Part shown: piece after piece, positions 24,514 through 34,619 of the stretch
Numbering within the stretch: the stretch's first letter is position 1
Layout of the letters: the number at the start of each line of letters is the position of its first letter
Assembly: GCA_024760905.1 (NCBI GenBank)
Contig: CM045733.1
Coordinates: forward strand, 16,544,501 to 16,608,500
Reading direction: 5' to 3'
Source: Plotosus lineatus
Taxonomy: Eukaryota > Chordata > Actinopteri > Siluriformes > Plotosidae
Length of the DNA stretch: 64,000 nt
Notes under the pieces: generated by a model
What the model saw: only the letters and a program-made list of their open reading frames with translations
Database searches by the model: none
Told to the model about the DNA's origin: nothing
Position numbers and translations under genes: made by a program

Positions 24514-25280
24514 TATACATACACAGCCTTTTTTTGCTGTGAACTGACCTGTGTTTTTCATAATTAAATGACTTTAAACATAAATAAATAAACAATACAT
24601 GTATAATTTTATTGGGCTTTTAGCGTACGTTCCCAACTAGTATATTCTAAAACAATTATTAAAAACGGGTGTCGCTGAACCGAGTAGCCCGGAATTGAAT
24701 AGTCCTATTAATATTCCATCTTGCCTTCATGTAATGAGATTATATGAGCACAGCTTCATGCTGCATTTAATGAGAGAGGAACGATGGAGAATAAGATATC
24801 TTGAGAAGTGGTTCATTGTCAAAGTACGCGGCTGTAGAATAATGCGACTGGGGGGGTGGGACTTGATAACTCGACTTAATGAATTCTTTATGAAAGCTTT
24901 CAAAAGAAGAGCATGACTGTGAATAGCTGCTGCTCAATATGAAGAGACACCTCTTGATTTGTGCTCTAGACTCTAGAGTCTGGAGTGCCAAGGTGACGAA
25001 GGGCCATCTTCCAATCCTGAGCAATTGCCCTGCATTTCATTACTGATTTCTGTCCGTCAGACGTGCTTTCTTGGCTTTGTAATGTGCTATTAAGTTAATG
25101 CTATTGACAGCTCACCACTGCAAGAATGAATAACATAAGAATCCTTATACATTATTAGTGTACTTTGGAATACGGGCCTTAAATTAGAGAGTGATAACAT
25201 TTTAAAAAGTGTTTGTGTCAATGAAGATTGGTTGTAGAATTAACTGCACAGTCCAGTTAGGCTGAATGACAAAAATGTTC
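24506..25280. other. Intergenic, no gene seen
   Basis: No repeat family or coding signal recognised. Confidence 0.45.
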
Positions 25281-25293
25281 AGTAATAAAGGTT

Positions 25294-25620
25294 CAGTTCA
25301 GTTCATTTTCTGTTTCATCCCAGCCAACTCCCGGCGAGGGCAGAGTACACCCTGGACAGCTCGCCAGGCCATCACAGGGCGGAAACACACTGACGGCTTT
25401 GCAGCTTCTCTTGTCGAAAGTCAGCAGTGGTTCTTTTACATGAACCTCACACCATAGACAGTGAGGGACATGGCCGGCCTTTGATAACCCAGTTAGCTGC
25501 ACTGGGGGGGGGGGGGGGGGGGCGGACGGACAGTGACAACCTTGTGGTGAATGGGACTCGAACTCCCAACCTTTGGATCAGGGATACAGCGCCCTATACC
25601 ACGAGACCACCACTGCCCTG
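25294..25620 (-). mobile_element. SINE-A copy with target duplication, tail deletion
   Basis: Flanked by the perfect 13-bp duplication agtaataaaggtt (25281-25293, 25621-25633). About 45 bp of the L2-like tail are missing (cattttctg joins directly to tttcatcccagcc). A G-run of about 18 lies in the body. Confidence 0.95.
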
Positions 25621-25744
25621 AGTAATAAAGGTTAGTGGACTAAATAAAAGTCTGCACCCACAGTCTGGAAATAAATGGTTTAAAAATAGTTTGATTCATA
25701 ATCTTCATTTCTTAAAATAAAATGGTTGCCTAAACTACAGCAGG

Positions 25745-25927
25745 GGTCTTTAGTGGCACATCTATTAAGCACCTGACTGCCAATCTAAAGATCACAAATT
25801 CAAATCATGGTTGATGCCGCAGCCATCCGCGACCTGGAGTCCATGAGAGCTTACACAGGAGGGAGGGAGGGCACATGGTCCCCCTGTCACTCACAGCCAT
25901 CAACAGCCAATCAAGGTCTGTGTTTGC
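25745..25927 (+). mobile_element. SINE-D copy, left part (split by a hAT-like element)
   Basis: Head and body of SINE-D up to ggtctgtgtttgc. The rest of the same copy resumes at 30959. Confidence 0.85.
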
Positions 25928-26154
25928 CAGTGCTGTAGTGGTGGGTAACGGCGTGTACCCACTTGTTTTAGTGGCTGAGTTGCGTGTACTGACTTAATTT
26001 GGTCTACTTTATAGTTGATCAACGTAAATTTCCACGACTGTGTAAATAAAAAGCGGAGATGAAGTGATAAATAGTTTCAAAGCCAAATGTTATTTTAGTA
26101 AATCTAGTCATAAACATGATTCTATAAACACAACGAATCAGCCTTATTGTATTA

Positions 26155-26773
26155 TACCTCTTCTTCTTTTCCTTTCAGCTTTTCCCTTCAGGGGTCGCCA
26201 CAGCGAATCATCTGCCTCCATCTCACCCTATCTTTTGCATCTTCTTCTCTTACACCAACGACCTTCATGTCCTCCTTCACCACATTCATGAATCGTCTCT
26301 TTGGTCTTCCTCTAGACCTTCTGCCTGGTAGTTCCAGCCTCAGCATCCTATTACCAATATACTCACTATCCTTCCTCTGTACATGTCCAAACCATCTCAA
26401 TCTAGCCTCTCTGACTTTGTCTCCAAAACATCTTACATGTGCTGTCCCTCTGATGTGCTCATTCCTAATCCTATCCAACCACGTTACTCCCAAAGAGAAC
26501 CTCAACATTTTCATCTCTGCTACCTCCAGCTCTGCCTCCTCTCTTTTCCCCAGGGCCACTGTTTCTAAACCATACAACATCGCTGGCCTCAACACCGTCT
26601 CCGTCACCGTACACTTTTCCTTTCATTCTTGCCGATACCTTCCTATCACACATCACACCGGACACTTTTCTCCAACCATTCCAACCTGCCTGCACGCGCT
26701 TCTTCACCTCTTTTCTACACTCTCCATTGCTCTGGATTGTTGAGCCTAAGTACTTAAAATCCTCCACCTTTAT
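26155..26773 (-). mobile_element. RTE-type LINE 3' fragment
   Basis: Minus-strand 5'-truncated RTE copy. Frames at 26471-26767 and 26188-26607 encode the C-terminal segment (LGSTIQSNGECRKEV, then [20 protein letters not shown]), offset by a frameshift. It lies in inverted orientation to the longer RTE at 27155. Confidence 0.85.
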
Positions 26774-27154
26774 TGCCAGCTGAGCTCAAGATTTGTGTCC
26801 AATGAAAATCCGGCTTTCATTCGTTTTGCTATCATGCGTAAAACAAAGAAAGCCAAATTACCTCCCCCACAGGCACACAGTCACTCACCATGCACGGGTT
26901 TACTTGTGTAAAAGCGAAGAAAGCTTGCAAGCCAAGTCCAACAAAGTCCCCGGTAAGTCAGGCTAAGCTAGCCTGTGTTTGGTTCACACGGTCACACCCG
27001 ATGACATACCGACATCCCAGAAAACTGCTATTTTAAAATCAAACAAGCATTTCTGCAGTCAGTTTATGCCCTGTTTGTCCTTGTTGACAGGTCTTACTTA
27101 CATTTTGGCAATAACTAAATGTTAATCTAAGCTAACATTGTAAACATATGATGT

Positions 27155-30100
27155 ATGCAGAGGGTTGCGACAGGAAGGGCATCCGGCGTAAAACTTCTGC
27201 CACATTTAAAAATGCAAATGATCAAAACAAAATTCATACCGGATCGGTCGAGGCCCGGGTTAACAACGACCGCCATCAGTGCTGTCAACCAACAGGGTGC
27301 TGATGGAAATTGGACTACTGTTGGTCGAAGACGTCGAAGAAGGAGAGGCGGGAGGCGTGTCCGTAGGCAGAGAGAGAAGAGGAAATGCGTGAGCCTCGGA
27401 CTGAGAGTAGGGACTTTGAATGTTGGAACTATGCAAGGAAAAGATAGGGAGCTGGCTGACATGATGCAGAGGAGGAAGGTGGACATACTGTGTGTTCAGG
27501 AGACAAGGTGGAAAGGTAGAAAGGCTAAAGCTTAGGAGCAGGGTTTAAACTGTTTTATAATGGTGTGGATGGGAAGAGAAATGGAGTAGGAGTCATCTTG
27601 AAGGAGGGGTTTGTCAGGAATGTTCTAGAAGTGAAAAGAGTGTCAGACAGAGTGATAAGACTCAAGTTAGAAATTGAAGGCGTGATAGTCAATGTTGTTA
27701 GTGCTTATGCCCCACAGGCAGGATGTAAGCTAGAAGAGAAGGAGAGATTCTGGAGTGAGTTAGATGAAGTGATGCAGAGTACCCCCAGAGGTGAAAGAGT
27801 GGTCATTGGAGCAGACTTCAATGGACATGTTGGTGCAGGCAACAGAGGGGACGAGGAAGTGATGGGCAGGTTTGGTATCCAGGACAGGAACACAGAAGGA
27901 CAGATGTTGATCGATTTTGCAAAAAAGGATGGAAATGGCTGTGGTGAATACTTTCTTCCAGAAGAAACAGAAGCATAGGGTGACTTATGAAAGCGGAGGT
28001 AAGAGCACACAGGTAGACTACATCTTGTGTAGGCGAGGTAATTTGAAGGAAGTCAGTGACTGCAAAGTAGTAGTGGGTGAGAGTGTTGCCAAACAGCATA
28101 GGATGGTGGTGTGCAGGATGACACTGATGGTGAGAAAGGTGAAAAAGGCAAAGGTAGAGCAGAAGACAAAGTGGTGGGAAGCTGAAAAAGGAAGAGTGTC
28201 GTGGTTGTCTTCGAGGAGGAGTTGAAACAGGCTTTGGGTAGTCAGGAAGTGCTTCCAAAGGACTGGACAACCACAGCCAATGTGATCAGGGAGACCGGTA
28301 GGAGAGTATTTGGTGTGTCCTCTGGAAGGAAAGTAGATAAAGGAAACTTGGTGGTGGAATGAGGAAGTGCAGGAGTGTGTACAAAAGAAGAGGTTAGCCA
28401 AGAAGAAGTGGGACATTGAGAGGACCGAAGAGAGTAAACAGGAGTACAGGAGACACAGCGTAAGGCGAAGGTAGCAGTGTCAAAGGAAAAAGAGAGGGCG
28501 TATGATGACTTGTATGATAGGTTGAACAGTAAGGAGGGAGAAAATGATCTATACAGGTTAGCACAGCAGAGAAATAGAGATGGGAAAGACGTGCAGCAAG
28601 TTAGAGTGATAAAGGACAGAGAGGGAAATGTATTGACTGATGACAGAAGTGTGCTGGGAAGATGGAAAGAGTACTTTGAAGAGCTGATGAATGAGGAAAA
28701 TGAGAGAGAAAAAGAGTAGAAGGGGTGACCGTTGAGGAGCAGGAAGTAGCAAAGATTAGTAAGGGAGAAGTGAGGAGGGCATTGAAGAGGATGAAGAGTG
28801 GAAAGGCAGTTGGCCCTGATGACATACCAGTTGAGGTATGGAAGTGTCTAGGGAGGTAGCAGTAGATTTTCTGACAAGAATATTCCAACAAGGTCTTAGA
28901 AAGTGAGCAGATGCCAGAGGAATGGAGGAGAAGTGTGCTTGTGCCCATTTTAAGAACAAGGGCGATGTACAGGTTGTGGCAACTACAGAGGATAAAGTTG
29001 ATGAGCCATACAATGAAGCTATGGGAAAGAATAGTGGAAGCAAGACTAAGGGCAGAGGTCAGCATTTGTGAACAACAGTTTGGTTTCATGCCAAGAAAGA
29101 GCACCACAGATGCAGTGTTTGCTTTGAGGATGTTAATAGAGAAGTACAGAGAAGGTCAGAAGGAGCTGCATTGTGCCTTTGTGGATCTGGAGAAAGCATA
29201 TGACAGGGTGCCGAGAGAAGAACTGTGGTATTGTATGAGGAAGTCTGGAGTGACAGAGAAGTATGTTAGAGTGGTGCAGGACATGTATGAGAGATGTAAG
29301 ACAGTGGTGAGGTGTGCTGTCGGTGTGACAGAAGAGTTCAAGGTGGAGGTGGGACTACATCAAGGGTCAGCTCTCAGCCCCTTCTTGTTTGCTATGGTGA
29401 TGGACAGGCTAACAGATGAGGTTAGACAAGAATCTCCATGGACTATGATGTTTGCAGATGACATTGTGATCTGTAGTGAGAGCAGAGACCAAGTGGAGGA
29501 AAATCTAGAGAGGTGGAGGTATGCCCTGGAAAGGAGGGGATTGAAGGTTAGTCTTAGTAAGACAGAATACATGTGTGTGAGCGACAAGGACCCAAGAGGA
29601 ACTTTGAGGTTACAGGGGGCAGAGATAAAGAAGGTGGAGGATTTTAAGTACTTAGGCTCAACAATCCAGAGCAATGGAGAGTGTGGAAAAGAGGTGAAAA
29701 GAAGCGGCGTGCAGGCAGGTTGGAATGGATGGAGAAAAGTGTCCGATTGTGATGTGTGATAGGAGAGTATCGGCAAGAATGAAGGGAAAAGTGTACACAA
29801 GACGGTGATGAGGCCAGCAATGTTGTATGGTTTGGAGACAGTGGCCCTGGGGAAAAGACAGGAGTCAGAGTTGGAGGTAGCAGAGATGAAAATGTTGAGA
29901 GTTCTCTTTGGACGAGGATGGATAGGATCAGAAATGAGTACATCAGAGGGACAGCACATGTAAGATGTTTTGGCGACAAAGTCAGAGAGGCTAGATTGAG
30001 ATGGTTTGGACATGTACAGAGGAGGGATAGTGAGTATATTGGTCGTAGGATGCTGAGGTTGGAACTCCCAGGCAAAAGGCCCAGAGGAAGACCAAAGAGA

Positions 30101-30208
30101 AGATTTATGGATGCGGTGAAGGCGGACATGAAGGTCGTTGGAGTAAGAGTAGAAGATGCAGAGGATAGGGAGAGATGGAGGCAGATCATTTGCTGTGGCG
30201 ACCCCTGA
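27155..30208 (+). pseudogene. RTE endonuclease-reverse transcriptase, broken
   Basis: Reading-frame pieces at 27155-27535, 27565-27978, 28477-28719, 28911-29759 and 29918-30208 lie in different frames or are separated by stops. The endonuclease (EEP fold) shows VQETRWKG, SAYAPQAG and GADFNGHVG. The reverse transcriptase shows FGFMPRKSTTDAVFALR, FVDLEKAYDRVPREELW, the catalytic MMFADDIVI and LKVSLSKTEYM. The C-terminus has RWFGHVQRRDSEYIGRRM. In a working element this protein nicks target DNA and copies its own RNA there. Here at least four frame breaks, for example near 27532 and 28860, make it non-functional. The clade assignment to RTE rests on the endonuclease plus reverse transcriptase layout and the short 3' end. 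Confidence 0.9.
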
Positions 30209-30234
30209 AGGGAACAGCCGAAAGGAAAAGAAGA
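27155..30234 (+). mobile_element. RTE-type non-LTR retrotransposon, nearly complete, decayed
   Basis: About 3.1 kb, from tgcagagggttgcgacagg at the 5' side to gcgacccctgaagggaacag at the 3' end. Layout is 5' leader, apurinic-type endonuclease, reverse transcriptase, C-terminal region. The leader is slightly shorter than in the copy at 34620. No target duplication could be assigned. It lies inside the hAT-like element. Confidence 0.9.
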
Positions 30235-30958
30235 CTAAAAGATATTATCTACTTACTAAAAGATATTATGCCTATCCATATTGAACAAGTGCTTTCTTGG
30301 ATATCTTCATTTAATCAGTCACCATTAGTTATTAAAGGAATGAATAATTATAATTAGCGCTAACAACCCTTCTTTATAATTACATATGTATATGGAACAT
30401 TGGAAATGGCCTAATGTCTTTCAGTGTTTATATAATATTATATTATAATATATTGTCATTTGTGGTTTGCATATTGTACTGCTAATACATGTACCAAGTA
30501 ACTTGTCTGTGTTTTTTTTATGCAATTTTTGATAATTGTTAGATAAAATACATATACAACATGCTCATTATAGATTTCAGCACCAACATTTTAACAATAA
30601 AATGTCTATATTTAAATGATAATGAACATACAGTATTATTTACTAATTTCTTTGTTTTATTTTTTCTTATTACCGATATAATTGTCAAGTTCTGTAAATT
30701 TTATAATAGTTCAGACTAACTGCTTTTAAAGTTTAAATGCTCAAAAATGCACCTTTCAGCCTTTCAAATTTCAAAAATTTCTGGGGGTGACAGAGAGACC
30801 CCCCTGCGGGAGGGGAATACCCCTTCCCGCACCCTCCACTTCACTTCACGTCACTTCGTGGGCTGAGGTGCTACTGCGCGCCTCGGTAGCTTCTCGACCT
30901 CAACTGCCAGCTACGCTGCCATAGTGTACTCACTTATTTTTTGACCACTACAGCACTG

Positions 30959-31140
30959 GTGTTCGCATTCATACACAATTTCTCTCAGAATGTGTTAGGC
31001 CACCTCCAAATGCACAAGTTCCAGCAGGTGCAGGAGGCAGAATTGCATGTTTCGGAGGGGGTAGTGATTGTATGTGATAAAGAGGCAACACCTGACAAGT
31101 GGGAATTGGGATACGACTAAAATTTGGGCAGAAAAAAACA
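30959..31140 (+). mobile_element. SINE-D copy, right part
   Basis: Continues the copy interrupted at 25927 (ctcagaatgtgttaggccac, then gtgggaattgggatacgac). Confidence 0.85.
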
Positions 31141-31869
31141 GGGAAAAAACAAACAAACAAAATTCATTCACAGCACCCTATCCTCATCTGAAATTTCACC
31201 TGCATACATTTTTAAGAATCTGATGTAAAAATAAACATTAAGGTGATTGTCGGACGGCAAGTGCTGAGACCTTCATTTATGGCATAGTGAAAAAACGTTA
31301 AAGTTTCACTTTCATGTAAATTACTTGCAGTAGAAGTGTATTGGTGACCAACCAGACAAAAGAGCATCAGTATGCTTTGCGTGATTTCTCATGCTGCCTA
31401 CATGGTCCATTTGAATGACATGGATGAAAAATGTATAACTTCAGTTCTATTTTTCTGATCCACTGTGACTCGTAAAGGTCCAGACTACTAAGTAATTACT
31501 CAGTAATAATAATAAAAAAACTTTTCAGGGTGGATTGGAGAATACATTGAGCGTGCATGTCACTGACAGCTAGAGTAACTAGAACAAAAATAATAAGGCA
31601 TACCTCTAAAGGTTATGCTAAGAACATTTCACTTTCGCTTTGTGTGTCTTTTTCATAGCTTTATATGAGGATGAGGATATAACTTATGAGATTTGATGAT
31701 AGACAGGTTTACTCACATTCTGCTTTTGAGACAGTATAAGTGGTGCAGCCCAGGTGGAAAATGTATACCTCTTATTTATAGCAATTTATTTAAAATATTT
31801 GTTGGTGTTTAAAATATTTGTTGGCCATACACACAATTAGCATGTTGGTGAAAAAGAATAGAATCACAG
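31141..31869. other. Intergenic, no gene seen
   Basis: AT-rich unique sequence without coding signal. Confidence 0.45.
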
Positions 31870-32190
31870 CATAGTCCTTAGGCCGTCCACTTCACAGCAA
31901 GAAAGTCCTGAGTTCAATTCCCGGGCTCAGCAGAGAAGTTTCTCTGTGAGTTTTGCATATTCTCCTTGTGCCTGTGGGTTTCCTCCAGGTACCATGGTTT
32001 CTTCCCAAAGTCCAAAGACATGCAGATTATTCTAATTAGCTGTCACCAATTGCCTCTAGGTCTGAGTGACTCTGTAGGTTTACCCTGCAATAGTCTGATA
32101 AGCTATTCAGAACATATCCCGCCTCCACCCAGTGTCAGTCACAACCCTAAAAGTAGAATAAAGTAGTTTGGCAAATGAGTGAATGAAGCA
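31870..32190 (+). mobile_element. SINE-C copy, full length
   Basis: Head with a B-box-like gagttcaattcccgg, the middle block (ggtttcttcccaaagtccaa) and a degraded L2-like tail ending in gcaaatgagtgaatgaa. Confidence 0.85.
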
Positions 32191-32260
32191 GTGAGTCCCT
32201 CAAGACCCATTATAATGTATGGTGGAGATGTAATACTGATGCCTGTTGGTCCAGGTTTTA

Positions 32261-33817
32261 CAAGTCCTTCTCAAAAATTAGCATATTGTGATGAAGTTCA
32301 TTATTTTCTGTAATGTACTGATGAAAATTAAACTTTCATATATTTTAGATTCATTGCACACCAACTGAAATATTTCAGGTTTTTTATTGTTTTAATACTG
32401 ATGATTTTGGCATACAGCTCATGAAAACCCAAAATCCCTATCTCAAAAATTTAGCATATTTCATAAGCCCAATAAAAAAAGTGTTTTTAATACAAAAAAA
32501 GTCAACCTTCAAATAATTATGTTCAGTTATGCACTCAATACTCGGTCGTGAATCCTTTTGCAGAAATGACTGCTTCAATGCGGCGTGGCATGGAGGCAAT
32601 CAGCCTGTGGCACTGCTGAGGTGTTACGGAGGCCCAGGATGCTTCGATAGCGGCTTTAAACTCATCCACAGTGTTGGGTCTGGTGTCTCTCAACTTTCTC
32701 TTCACAATATCCCACAGATTCTCTATGGGCTTCAGGTCAGGAGAGTTGACAGGCCAATTGAGCACAGTAATACCATACACAAGTAAACCATTTAGCAGTG
32801 GTTTTGGCACTGTGAGCAGGTGCCAGGTCGTGCTGAAAAATGAAATCTTCATCTCCATAAAGCTTTTCAGCAGATGGAAGCATGAAGTGCTCCAATATCT
32901 CCTGATATCTAGTTGCATTGACCCTGCCCTTGATAAAACACAGTGGACTAACACCAGCAGCTGACATGGCACCCCAGACCATCACTGACTGTGGCTACTT
33001 GATACTGGACTTCAGGCATTTTGGCATTTCCTTCTCCCCAGTCTTCCTCCAGACTCTGGCACCTTGATTTCAGAATGACATGCAAAATTTGCTTTCATCC
33101 GGAAAAAAGTACTTTGGACCACTGAGCAACAGTCCAGTGCTGCTTCTCTGTAGCCCAGGTCAGGCGCTTCTGCTGCTGTTTCTGGTTCAAAAGTGGCTTG
33201 ACCTGGGGAATACGGCACCTGTAGCCCAGTCCACTGCTTCCAAAGGTCCTCCAAGGTCTGGAATCGGCCGTTCTCCACAATCTTCCTCAGGGTCCGGTCA
33301 CCTCTTCTGGTTGTGCAGCGTTTTCTGCCACACTTTTTCCTTCCCACAGACGTCCCACTGAGGTGGCTTGATACAGCACTCTGGGAACAGCCTATTCGCT
33401 CAGAGATTTCTTTCTGTGTCTTACCCTCTTGCTTGAGGGTGTCAATGATGGCCTTCTGGACAGCAGTCAGGTCGGCAGTCTTACCCATGATTGCGGTTTT
33501 GAGTAATGAACCAGGCTGGGAGTTTTTAAAAGCCTCAGGAATCTTTTGCAGGTGTTTAGAGTTAATCGGTTGATTCAGATGATTAGGTTAATAGCTCGTT
33601 TAGACTACCTGAACATGATATGTTAATTTTTTGAGATAGGAATTTTGGGTTTTCATGAGCTGTATGCCAAAATCATCAGTATTAAAACAATAAAAGACCT
33701 GAAATATTTCAGTTGGTGTGCAATGAATATAAAATATATGAAAGTTTAATTTTTATCAGTACATTACAGAAAATATTGAACTTTATCACAATATGCTAAT
33801 TTTTTGAGAAGTACTAG
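32261..33817 (-). mobile_element. Tc1-like DNA transposon, complete ends, 1557 bp
   Basis: TA duplications at 32259-32260 and 33818-33819 flank inverted repeats of about 195 bp (32261-32458 and 33622-33817). Each repeat carries an outer and an inner copy of a ctcaaaaa(a)ttagcatat motif, the IR/DR arrangement typical of fish Tc1 elements. The transposase runs on the minus strand between the repeats. It is the only copy here with both ends. An isolated left end lies at 23834. Confidence 0.95.
32535..33488 (-). pseudogene. Tc1-like transposase, frameshifted
   Basis: Starts MGKTADLTAVQKAIIDTLKQ and has the two N-terminal helix-turn-helix DNA-binding domains (KEISERIGCSQSAVSSHLSG, then RTLRKIVENGRFQTLEDL). 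The DDE catalytic core follows: a first Asp near 33105, displaced from frame next to a T-run, a second Asp in FIFQHDLAPAHSAKT (about 32840) and the Glu in SPDLKPIENLW (about 32710). It ends AKGFTTEY. At least three frame changes (about 33255, 33110 and 32790) disrupt it, so it is inactive. Length if intact would be about 318 codons, slightly short of the usual 340. Confidence 0.93.
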
Positions 33818-33867
33818 TATTTGAGGATTGATTGCTTTACAAATTCTGTTATATGTGTTGATATGTT

Positions 33868-34142
33868 TGGAGCAGCTGTGGCCTAATGGTGAAAGAAGCA
33901 GTGATGGGAACTAAAGTTTGCTGATTTGATTCCGAACCAGCAGAAAATGTGCGATAATGAAGGGAAGGTGCCACACCCACCCATCCTCCACCTTCATGGC
34001 TAAAGTACCCTTGAGCAAAGCACCTAACCGCCAACTGCTCTCCAGGTGCCCTCGTGTTTGGCAGCCCACTGCTCCAAGTGTGTGTGGTCATGATTTACAT
34101 GTGTGTTTTTACTTACTTTGGATGAGTGAAATGCAGGGGAAA
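33868..34142 (+). mobile_element. SINE-E copy
   Basis: tRNA-like head (gcagctgtggcctaatggtg), then the conserved words acccttgagcaaagcaccta and gcagcccactgctcc, ending gatgagtgaaatgcagggga. It shares its layout with the minus-strand copy at 44542. Confidence 0.8.
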
Positions 34143-34619
34143 TAATTTCCATGATGTGATTAATACAGTATATCAGAAAAAAAAAATCATTGCCTCTGCC
34201 CAGAGGTTAGAACTTTAGCATAGATAGAAAAATCATCAGCATGTAAGTAACTGCAAGGATACAGCATTTATTACAATGATTATCATTAGTGAGTAAAATA
34301 CACTGAAAATGTTAAATACGTGATCTGAAAAATCAAACCTAGGAAGAGGAATAAAGTGAGTCATAATTCAGTTGTTCTGGCAGTGTGAGTATACAGACAT
34401 GCCTCACTTTCCGCAGTTAATTGGGACCAAGATCCCCCATGACCGCCGGATTCCACGAAGTAGGATCAACCCCTTCCTGACTGACGTATATGTACATGTA
34501 TCTGTATATAATATCAATTAATACACATTCAATGCTATAAATGCTTATAATAACAATTAAACATTCAAAAATAATGTATACGATGTACATAAAATATAAA
34601 TACACACACATACAGACAC

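Larger units (their letters stand above)
25928..30958. mobile_element. 5-kb hAT-like element carrying two RTE LINE copies
   Basis: The two ends are perfect 15-bp inverted repeats (cagtgctgtagtggt). They are flanked by 8-bp target duplications gtgtttgc (25920-25927) and gtgttcgc (30959-30966), one mismatch. Removing the element and one duplication restores an ordinary SINE-D. Both features are diagnostic of hAT elements. Own sequence is about 1.3 kb: 25943-26154, 26774-27154 and 30235-30957. It has no recognisable transposase. A short frame starts at about 26834 (MRKTKKAKLPPP). The rest is filled by an RTE 3' fragment and an almost complete RTE. Confidence 0.85.

Noticed and set aside
32535..33488. 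Functional Tc1 transposase
   Set aside because: At least three frame changes separate the DNA-binding, first-Asp and Asp/Glu segments, and no single frame spans them.
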